Positions 1-6,399 of a stretch of 7,206 nt of DNA are shown piece by piece. Under the pieces are notes generated by a model. The model ran no database searches, was not told where the DNA came from, and was given only the letters and a program-made list of their open reading frames with translations. Position 1 is the first letter of the stretch; every line of letters starts with the position of its first letter. The translations under genes were made by a program, and so were the position numbers. Origin of the DNA: Rhodocyclaceae bacterium (GTDB lineage: Bacteria; Pseudomonadota; Gammaproteobacteria; Burkholderiales; Rhodocyclaceae); the NCBI GenBank assembly GCA_030689585.1, contig JAUYFZ010000307.1, forward strand, positions 1 to 7,206. Direction: 5' to 3'.

Positions 1-61
1 TTGAAGGAGGAGGAGACTAACTCCCTCCCCCTTGAAGGAGGAGGAGACTAACTCCCTCCCC
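1..61. repeat. Tandem direct repeat, two 30-base copies at 31-base offset
   Basis: Bases 1-30 recur exactly at 32-61, with one extra C (base 31) between the copies. Each copy starts TTGAAGGAGGAGGAGACTAA and ends in CTCCCTCCCC. Each is C-rich at one end and G-rich at the other, so single strands can fold back on themselves. It lies just beyond the last gene (moaE) of a minus-strand operon. The composition resembles the interspersed C/G-rich intergenic repeats of many proteobacterial genomes. The left copy starts at the window edge, so further copies may lie outside. Confidence 0.85.
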
Positions 62-74
62 TTCAAGGGGAGGG
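54..74. repeat. C/G-rich perfect hairpin downstream of moaE
   Basis: CCCTCCCCTT and AAGGGGAGGG are reverse complements separated by a single C, so up to 10 base pairs can form (8 with a realistic 5-base loop). It lies 31-51 bases past the moaE stop and would appear in the operon's 3' RNA. There is no T-run after it in the minus-strand direction, so it is not a classic intrinsic terminator. It could still act as a 3'-end stabiliser or a Rho-linked pause. It is probably part of the same intergenic repeat unit. Confidence 0.6.
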
Positions 75-91
75 TTGGGGAGGGGATGGGG
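67..91 (+). other. Potential G-quadruplex motif
   Basis: The plus strand has five G-tracts (GGGG, GGG, GGGG, GGGG, GGGG) separated by one- or two-base linkers (A, TT, A, AT). This fits the usual intramolecular G-quadruplex pattern. The minus-strand transcript of the moa genes would carry the C-rich complement, so any quadruplex would form in the non-transcribed DNA strand or in a plus-strand RNA. Folding has not been shown. Confidence 0.5.
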
Positions 92-104
92 TATGTATTA
101 CACA

Positions 105-548
105 CTAACTCCAACGCGCTCTTGCCTGTTCGTCAGAATCTCGTGCATCTACCCAATAGCACCTCCCTTCGGGGGTCTCTTCTTTTTTCCAGAAAGGTGC
201 ACGGGTTTTCAGGTAGTCCATGATGAATTCACAGGCGGCAAAGGCTTCCCCTCTATGGCTGGAAGAAACCGCCACGAAAACGATACGCTCACCCGGCGTT
301 AACCGTCCGATACGATGGATCACTCGCACCGCCTGAAGCTGCCAGCGCGCCTTCGCTTCAGACACAATGCCTGACAGTGCCTTTTCAGTCATGCCAGGAT
401 AATGTTCGAGAGTCATGGCCGCTACCTTGCCCCCTCGCACTAAACCAACGAAACTGACCACCGCCCCTGCATCGACATCGCCCATCGTCAGGGCTGCTAT
501 CTCGGCACCCGTATCAAAGTCAGCTTCCTGAACGGAAATTTCGCTCAT
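105..548 (-). CDS. moaE: Molybdopterin synthase catalytic subunit MoaE
   Basis: MoaE is the large subunit of molybdopterin synthase. With thiocarboxylated MoaD it turns cyclic pyranopterin monophosphate into molybdopterin in the cytoplasm. The 147-residue product matches the family length (about 150). Visible signatures are GAVVSFVGLVRG near residue 28, LEHYPGM at 47-53, the VIHRIG stretch near 76-81, SSHR at 96-99, and DYLKTRAPFWKKE at 111-123, which carries the two lysines (114, 121) expected at the active site. I chose the ATG at 548 rather than the upstream in-frame ATG at 674 because homology starts there and the earlier stretch lies inside moaD. A strong GGAGGT sits 6 bases upstream of this ATG. 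The gap to moaD is only 2 bases. It is the last gene of the operon in view, and no moaA or moaC is present here. Confidence 0.97.
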   Translation of the reverse strand: MSEISVQEADFDTGAEIAALTMGDVDAGAVVSFVGLVRGGKVAAMTLEHYPGMTEKALSGIVSEAKARWQLQAVRVIHRIGRLTPGERIVFVAVSSSHRGEAFAACEFIMDYLKTRAPFWKKEETPEGRCYWVDARDSDEQARARWS

Positions 549-550
549 TT

Positions 551-799
551 TCAACCTCCGGTCACGGGAGGAAAAAAAGCAACCTCGTCTTCTTCTTTTA
601 GCGATACCGTCGGCCCAGACATCACCTGATTGACCGCAGTGCGTAAATTTTTCATCGTGGCCAATGCCTCCCACACACCTTTGCGTGTCACCAGATGCAC
701 GCGTAGGTCATCCACTGTTTTCACATGATCGGGTAACGAATACTCTTCACTGAATATTCCCAACGTCTCGCGCAGGCTGGCGAAATACAGAATCTTCAT
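551..799 (-). CDS. moaD: Molybdopterin synthase sulfur-carrier subunit MoaD
   Basis: MoaD is the small ubiquitin-like sulfur carrier of molybdopterin synthase. Its C-terminal glycine is adenylated by MoeB and thiocarboxylated, then donates sulfur within the MoaD/MoaE complex. The 82-residue protein has the usual size, the family start (MKILYFASLRE) and the required C-terminal PPVTGG, ending exactly in Gly-Gly. The start overlaps the moeA stop by 4 bases (ATGA), so translation is probably coupled. A GGAG lies about 7 bases before the ATG, inside the moeA 3' end. The two terminal glycine codons (GGA GGT) also form the ribosome-binding site of moaE. No moeB-like activating enzyme is seen in the window. 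Confidence 0.96.
   Translation of the reverse strand: MKILYFASLRETLGIFSEEYSLPDHVKTVDDLRVHLVTRKGVWEALATMKNLRTAVNQVMSGPTVSLKEEDEVAFFPPVTGG
554..559 (-). promoter_or_regulatory. Ribosome-binding site of moaE inside the moaD diglycine codons
   Basis: On the minus strand the junction reads GTG ACC GGA GGT TGA AA ATG. The GGAGGT Shine-Dalgarno of moaE is exactly the two codons for the catalytic Gly-Gly tail of MoaD, 6 bases before the moaE ATG. The same bases are therefore fixed both by protein function and by translation initiation. This also decides the moaE start. Confidence 0.85.
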
Positions 800-1989
800 A
801 GCAGCTCCGAAAATGGCAGAAATCGCACGGAATCACCCGCTCGAATCACTTGGTTGGGGGGGTTATCAATCAACCCGTCGGATCGCACGGTCGACGTCAG
901 CACCCCAGACCCCTGATGGGGATACAACACCACGCGCCCCTCCTCATCAATGCGTGCTCTCAGAAACTCACGCCGTTTGTCCGGTTTAAGCCAATCGGAA
1001 CCGGAAATCATCCTCAATGCACGGGGGGTGATGTCAGTCGCTCCCTGACGCTGGCGAATGAAAGGCCGCACCAGCACCAAAAAGGTGACGAAGGCAGACA
1101 CAGGATTACCCGGAAGTCCAACAAAATCGGCCTGCCCCACCTTGCCGAACGCCAACGGTTTTCCCGGTTTAATGGCAATCTTCCAAAGATTCAGCTCACC
1201 TTCTGCCTCCACCGCCGGTTTGACATGATCCTCTTCTCCCACAGACACTCCCCCCGTCGTCAAGACAAGATCATGTTGGAGGGCCGCCTGTCGTAACGCC
1301 TGCCGGGTCGCTTCCAGCGTGTCGGGTACGCGCCCCATGTCGTTCACTTCGCAACCCAATCGTTCCAGCATGGCACGCAACAACGCACGGTTAGAGTTGT
1401 AAATACTCCCAGGCGGCAAAGGTTCACCCGGTTCGCTCAACTCGTCCCCCGTCGTCAGGAGCCCCACTTTCAAGCGACGCACCACGGTCACTTGTGCCGC
1501 CCCGACAGAAGCCGCCAGACCGACGGCCTGAGGAGTCAGTAAAGTACCTTTCGATAAAACTTCATCACCCGTCCGAATATCTTCACCCGCACGTCGAATG
1601 TTCTCACCTAGTTTTGGCAAAACATCGACGACGATAAGATGGTCGTTAGTCAGCGTACATCGTTCCTGCATCACCACGGCATCCGCCCCGATGGGCACGG
1701 GCGCACCGGTGAAAATACGTGCCGCTGTGCCCGGTTCTAACGGTTGACCGATGCACCCCGCCGGAATGCGCTGAGAAATAGGTAACGCCGTGCCTACGAT
1801 GGACAGATCAACACACCGTACGGCATAGCCGTCCATGGCACTATTGTCCAAGGGAGGCACATTCAGAGGTGATACTAAAGCCTTGGCTAAAATACGTCCC
1901 AAAGCGGCTTTCAACGGAACGTTTTCCTCATCTCGCACGGGATGAGCGGCCAGCAGCAGTTGTTCTAAGGCTTCTTCAAAGGTCAACAT
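796..1989 (-). CDS. moeA: Molybdopterin molybdenumtransferase MoeA
   Basis: MoeA inserts molybdate into adenylylated molybdopterin to give the molybdenum cofactor. The 397-residue protein is close to E. coli MoeA (411) in length and motif order. It shows PLDNSAMDGYAVR at 47-58, where Asp53 corresponds to the catalytically important Asp59 of E. coli. It also has GEDIRTGDEV near 135-144, TTGDEL at 179-184, TTGGVSVGEEDHVK at 244-257 (substrate-binding MoCF domain), AIKPGKP at 272-278, GLPGNPVSA at 291-299 and a C-terminal beta domain. Its start overlaps the mobB 3' end by 14 bases and its stop overlaps moaD by 4. No clear Shine-Dalgarno precedes the ATG at 1989, so translation may depend on coupling to mobB. 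No key residue appears to be missing. Confidence 0.96.
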   Translation of the reverse strand: MLTFEEALEQLLLAAHPVRDEENVPLKAALGRILAKALVSPLNVPPLDNSAMDGYAVRCVDLSIVGTALPISQRIPAGCIGQPLEPGTAARIFTGAPVPIGADAVVMQERCTLTNDHLIVVDVLPKLGENIRRAGEDIRTGDEVLSKGTLLTPQAVGLAASVGAAQVTVVRRLKVGLLTTGDELSEPGEPLPPGSIYNSNRALLRAMLERLGCEVNDMGRVPDTLEATRQALRQAALQHDLVLTTGGVSVGEEDHVKPAVEAEGELNLWKIAIKPGKPLAFGKVGQADFVGLPGNPVSAFVTFLVLVRPFIRQRQGATDITPRALRMISGSDWLKPDKRREFLRARIDEEGRVVLYPHQGSGVLTSTVRSDGLIDNPPNQVIRAGDSVRFLPFSELL

Positions 1990-2467
1990 GATTCAGGATG
2001 AATGCCGCAATGGCATCGTGATCGTTAAGGTTTAACAACGGCAACGGGCAATCCAGTGTGGCATCTGTCGCCACCGCAATGATGTCCGAATTCTCTGGCC
2101 AGATAAAGGGTTTATGGTGCAGAGGCCGGTGCACTTCGAGTTTTGGGATCGGGGTGTATTTGAAACCTTCCACCAACACCAGATCGCAGGGGAACAAAAG
2201 GGATAACTGTTCTTCGAAACCCGGTTCAGGAAGCCCCCGCAATTCGTGCATCAACACCCATCGGTTATCGCAGGTCAACAACACTTCAGAACACCCCGCC
2301 TCCCGGTGACGATGAGAATCCTTGCCAGGTTTATCCACATCAAAATTGTGATGCGTATGTTTAATCAGCGATACCTTGAGGTTTTTTGCCGTAAAACGCG
2401 GGATCAATGCCTCGATCAGTGTCGTCTTGCCAGAGCCGCTGTAACCTGCAAATCCAAAAACTTTCAT
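1976..2467 (-). CDS. mobB: Molybdopterin-guanine dinucleotide biosynthesis adaptor MobB
   Basis: MobB is a P-loop GTP-binding protein that assists MobA in forming the guanine-dinucleotide form of molybdenum cofactor. The 163-residue product has the Walker A motif GYSGSGKTT at 8-16, the family-specific IKHTHH at 35-40 followed by DVDKPGKDS at 43-51, and LVEGFK at 98-103. It matches E. coli MobB well across its length. The ATG overlaps the stop of the upstream ATP-grasp gene (ATGA), and a GGAGGGG lies about 3-9 bases before it. The 3' end overlaps moeA by 14 bases. MobA is not present in the window, so the nucleotide transfer enzyme must be encoded elsewhere. Confidence 0.95.
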   Translation of the reverse strand: MKVFGFAGYSGSGKTTLIEALIPRFTAKNLKVSLIKHTHHNFDVDKPGKDSHRHREAGCSEVLLTCDNRWVLMHELRGLPEPGFEEQLSLLFPCDLVLVEGFKYTPIPKLEVHRPLHHKPFIWPENSDIIAVATDATLDCPLPLLNLNDHDAIAAFILNHVDL

Positions 2468-3420
2468 ATCCCCTCCACCCTAGCGAATCCTCCACCCGGC
2501 GTGCGAAAATTTGTTGTCTGACCCTGCCACAAACGAGCGGCCACCAGTTGAACCCGCCCGTCATAGACATAATTGCGAATATCCACCTTAAACCCTTCCT
2601 GAGTTGAAGGGGGAACCAATGCCTGGGCTATATAGTCCCCGCGCATCACCTCCTCGAAAACGCGGCGCGTGATTTTATCCCCGCGATAGACGGCTTTTGC
2701 CCCATACCCCGTCGCCGGTTTGAAGAAAAGCTGCCGACGACGTGCCCACAAATCCGCTGCATGCTCCGGCATCACCCGTTCCGTGAGGGGAATGCCCTCC
2801 CTCAATGAGGGTTCGTTTGACCATGCCACAAGATTGCGTTTATCCGCATAAAGCGCGTACAGATGCGGGTTGGGGGTCACCACCACAGCCTCATCCAGCC
2901 AAGCCTGACGCAGTACCGCATTGACCGGAGCCTCCAGCAAAAAATCGGTCAACCGGTTATACACAAGATCGATGCGAATCTCTTCAACCCAGAAACTACC
3001 GTGACACAGCATCAAATCACGCGGATCGCAAATAACGGTTTGAATGCCATGTCGCTCAAATAGATCGCGAAATGCCAAAAACTCCGGGTATAGAAATTGT
3101 GTCTCTGGCACATCATCCACGATGGCCAATGACCGCAAGGGTCGCCCTGCCCGTTCCGCTTCTGCGCGAAACATGGCGACGAAGGCTTCCTCTACATCCG
3201 TTCGCCCCGCTTGTCGGGCCGCCAACAACGCTCCGCCTGCATTGGTGTTGATCTCAATGAGTTTCGGCCCTGTCGGAGTCAAATGAAAATCATAACCAAA
3301 GAAAACGCCCAAAGCAGGCGATGAACTCGGCAAGTCAATTACACGTTCGATGGCTGTAATCAAGGCGGCCATCCGTTCAAGCTGCGGTGATTCCACTCGA
3401 ACGACGACATCAGAGAGCAT
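2464..3420 (-). CDS. Uncharacterised ATP-grasp-like protein in the molybdenum-cofactor operon
   Basis: The 318-residue protein has ATP-grasp-like signatures but no function I can name. LFFKPATGYGAKAVYRGD (231-248) looks like the nucleotide-binding lysine and glycine-rich loop. YIAQALVP (263-270) resembles the adenine-binding linker, and DIRNYVYDGRV (280-290) plus ARLWQGQTTNF (295-305) resemble the DxR/R...N metal and substrate region. GPKLIEINTNAGG (51-63), which looks like the closing ExN metal-ligand motif of the fold, comes near the N-terminus, so the order appears circularly permuted. DLVYNRLTDF (151-160) is another distinctive block. The ATG at 3420 overlaps the rfaH-like gene by 11 bases and has only a weak purine-rich leader. 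The stop overlaps mobB. ATP-grasp enzymes usually ligate a carboxylate to an amine or thiol; a role near molybdenum cofactor is inferred from context only. Confidence 0.8.
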   Translation of the reverse strand: MLSDVVVRVESPQLERMAALITAIERVIDLPSSSPALGVFFGYDFHLTPTGPKLIEINTNAGGALLAARQAGRTDVEEAFVAMFRAEAERAGRPLRSLAIVDDVPETQFLYPEFLAFRDLFERHGIQTVICDPRDLMLCHGSFWVEEIRIDLVYNRLTDFLLEAPVNAVLRQAWLDEAVVVTPNPHLYALYADKRNLVAWSNEPSLREGIPLTERVMPEHAADLWARRRQLFFKPATGYGAKAVYRGDKITRRVFEEVMRGDYIAQALVPPSTQEGFKVDIRNYVYDGRVQLVAARLWQGQTTNFRTPGGGFARVEGI

Positions 3421-3931
3421 CGATATCTTTCTCGTCTAACTCAACACAGGTTGTTTGACCCAACAATTCCAGTAACAAGCGCACACGCGCCCGACCAGTT
3501 CGGGCCTCCAAAATACCTTCCAGCCCCGCGAAAGACCCGTCGGCGATACGCACGCGGTCACCCGGTTTTGGGCCTACCGGTGTGATATCCAGAATATGTT
3601 CCGCATCGCCAAGTGCTTGTAATTGTTCGATCAAGTGCTGGGGCACGCGGGCGTGTTCCAGACCAAATCGCACCATACAGGTCACGCCACGAGTGGAATA
3701 AATCGGTCGCCAATGATCCGTCGTCGTATTCAACTTCACAAACAAATAACGCGGAAACATCGGTTCCACCACTTCAACCAATCGATTATTGCGCCGCTTT
3801 CGGCTGCGAATAAACGGCATGAACGACGTATATTCCTGATAACCAAGGTTAGTCACGGCTGTTTTTTCCATACGAGGCCGAGTAAAAACCAAGTACCACG
3901 TTTCTGCATCGTTCATCAGGGGAGTTGTCAT
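3410..3931 (-). CDS. RfaH-like NusG-paralogue transcription elongation factor
   Basis: This is a specialised NusG paralogue, a factor that binds RNA polymerase and increases processivity on selected operons. The 173 residues contain an NGN domain at about 11-105. It begins WYLVFTRPRMEK and includes EPMFPRYLFVKL (56-67) and the STRGVTCMVRFG block (79-90), very close to the RfaH counterpart that ends in VRFG. A KOW domain follows at about 121-173 with PGDRVRIADGSFAGLEGIL. E. coli RfaH has 162 residues. It is the first protein gene after tRNA-Ser on the same strand, 30 bases past the CCA, and its end overlaps the next gene by 11 bases. The start is uncertain between ATG 3931 and the in-frame ATG at 3916; neither has a good Shine-Dalgarno. 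It could be a housekeeping RfaH or an operon-specific factor; I left the symbol empty because orthology is unproven. Confidence 0.88.
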   Translation of the reverse strand: MTTPLMNDAETWYLVFTRPRMEKTAVTNLGYQEYTSFMPFIRSRKRRNNRLVEVVEPMFPRYLFVKLNTTTDHWRPIYSTRGVTCMVRFGLEHARVPQHLIEQLQALGDAEHILDITPVGPKPGDRVRIADGSFAGLEGILEARTGRARVRLLLELLGQTTCVELDEKDIDAL

Positions 3932-3961
3932 CGTAAATCAGTGATAATGGGATGCGGTGAA

Positions 3962-4054
3962 TGGCGGAAGGGGTGGGATTCGAACCCACGTGCCAAGTTT
4001 CCCTGACCATCCGATTTCGAGTCGGCGCCGTTGTGACCGCTTCGGTACCCTTCC
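3962..4054 (-). tRNA. tRNA-Ser, anticodon CGA
   Basis: The minus strand folds into a class II tRNA of 93 bases including an encoded CCA. The acceptor stem GGAAGGG/CCCTTCC is perfect, with discriminator G. The D stem is CCG/CGG, the T arm GTGGG-TTCGAAT-CCCAC is perfect, and the long variable arm (GTCA...TGGC) is typical of serine tRNA. The anticodon loop CTCGAAA gives CGA, which reads UCG. The top pair of the anticodon stem (position 27-43) appears to be G-A, a mismatch. The gene sits downstream of serS on the same strand, with an opposing gene between, and 30 bases upstream of the rfaH-like gene, with which it is probably co-transcribed. Confidence 0.97.
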
Positions 4055-4055
4055 T

Positions 4056-6025
<1,970 letters not shown>

Positions 6026-6030
6026 TTACG

Positions 6031-6100
6031 TTGACATCCTCCTCCCTAAAGGTAGGCTTGGAGTCGCTGCATAGATGGATTATAGTTTGGACTATGAGCA
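6031..6100 (-). mobile_element. Miniature relic of an IS200/IS605-family (tnpB-type) element
   Basis: Read on the minus strand, the segment holds a small hairpin ATAGT-ccaa-ACTAT (6095-6082), as in left ends of tnpB-carrying elements. An ATG then starts MQRLQAY, the usual N-terminus of many TnpB proteins. After seven codons this runs directly into TTTAGGGAGGAGGATGTCAA, which resembles right ends of this family. The whole tnpB body between the two ends is missing. The element looks like an internal deletion product similar to palindrome-associated miniature elements. Outer limits are approximate: the right end is near 6031 and the left end just beyond 6095. It lies 14 bases upstream of serS. 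Confidence 0.7.
6046..6072 (-). pseudogene. Remnant of tnpB start (8 codons)
   Basis: The minus strand from 6072 reads Met-Gln-Arg-Leu-Gln-Ala-Tyr-Leu-stop. MQRLQAY is the common opening of TnpB/OrfB proteins of IS605-type elements, normally followed by KFEL and the helix-turn-helix domain. Here the eighth codon and the stop are already right-end sequence. It has no function as a nuclease or transposon protein and serves only to identify the relic. The same ATG lies near the predicted serS transcription start. Confidence 0.65.
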
Positions 6101-6107
6101 ATGACAA
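6079..6107 (-). promoter_or_regulatory. Candidate sigma-70 promoter of serS (TTGTCA, 17 bp, TATAAT)
   Basis: On the minus strand TTGTCA (6107-6102, 5 of 6 to consensus) and TATAAT (6084-6079, 6 of 6) are separated by exactly 17 bases. Transcription would start near 6072 and give a leader of about 56 bases ahead of serS. The -10 overlaps the left-end hairpin of the IS relic, whereas the -35 lies at or just outside its edge. This is the best promoter match I noticed in the window. Confidence 0.7.
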
Positions 6108-6244
6108 CGATATTCAACACGGCACAAACACTACGGCTGTTATCGCGCATGCCGGTAGACTGGATCGGCGTACCGGGCAAGATCGCTGACACGATCAATG
6201 CCCTCATCGACCATGGGGTTATTCTAATTGCATCAGCAGCGTAG
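6101..6244 (+). CDS. Short unrecognised reading frame, doubtful gene
   Basis: A 47-codon frame begins ATG ACA ACG and ends at TAG 6242-6244. Its product starts MTTIFNTAQTLRLLSRM and contains VDWIGVPGKIADTINALID, with a hydrophobic C-terminal stretch ending ILIASAA. I do not recognise it. There is no Shine-Dalgarno, and its start overlaps the likely -35 of serS on the other strand. It could be a decayed gene fragment, a small peptide gene or chance. Confidence 0.15.
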   Translation: MTTIFNTAQTLRLLSRMPVDWIGVPGKIADTINALIDHGVILIASAA

Positions 6245-6350
6245 GTCAAGCGTTATTCCGCTTGCAGGCGCGTTGAGCCAAAACCCGCCCATCACCGACA
6301 ACGGGAAGCAAACCCTGACGTTTCCCCTTAAATTCTTTAACACGTGACTG
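6245..6350. other. Intergenic stretch with no recognised feature
   Basis: No gene, tRNA or clear promoter was found here. It is part of the 383-base gap between serS and the ATPase gene. The rest of that gap holds the IS relic, the serS promoter, a doubtful short frame and the inverted repeat. A short minus-strand frame ending near 6255 (…LLPVVGDGRVLAQRACKR…) reads like protein but has no start or family I can name. Confidence 0.5.
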
Positions 6351-6387
6351 ACATGAATATCGTCCATAAAGTGGACGATATTCATGT
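6351..6387. repeat. Perfect 16-bp inverted repeat upstream of the ATPase gene, likely operator
   Basis: ACATGAATATCGTCCA (6351-6366) is followed by TAAAG and then its exact reverse complement TGGACGATATTCATGT (6372-6387). The dyad ends 12 bases before the ATPase ATG and its last base abuts a -10-like AATAAT. It lacks a T-run, so a terminator is unlikely. A binding site for a dimeric regulator, possibly acting on this gene, is the simplest reading; an attachment or recombination site is an alternative. Confidence 0.8.
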
Positions 6388-6393
6388 AATAAT
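6385..6393 (+). promoter_or_regulatory. Candidate extended -10 for a leaderless ATPase transcript
   Basis: TGTAATAAT carries the TGn extension and AATAAT, 5 of 6 to TATAAT. A start site 7 bases downstream falls on the A of the ATG at 6400, and no Shine-Dalgarno is present before that ATG. A leaderless mRNA is therefore plausible. The element overlaps the right arm of the inverted repeat, so a bound regulator would block it. There is no good -35 at the usual distance. Confidence 0.4.
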
Positions 6394-6399
6394 GCACGC

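Noticed and set aside
54..74. Intrinsic terminator for the moa operon
   Set aside because: The hairpin is strong, but the minus-strand sequence after it is GAGTTAGTCTCC rather than a T-run.
1..91. Possible CRISPR-like repeat array
   Set aside because: Only two copies, with a one-base separation and no spacers; no cas genes are nearby.
549..674. Longer moaE start at 674
   Set aside because: The extra 42 residues lie in the moaD coding region, have no family similarity and contain no ribosome-binding site that would be preferred to the GGAGGT at 554-559.
3957..4055. N-terminal extension of the mltF-like frame (MNGGRGGIRTHV…)
   Set aside because: It is the translation of the antisense strand of tRNA-Ser, a well-known artefact. 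The lipoprotein signal begins at the ATG at 4056.
6046..6249. 67-codon minus-strand frame ending in MQRLQAYL
   Set aside because: Only the last eight codons are meaningful (tnpB start). The rest is upstream non-coding sequence and the serS promoter read in frame.
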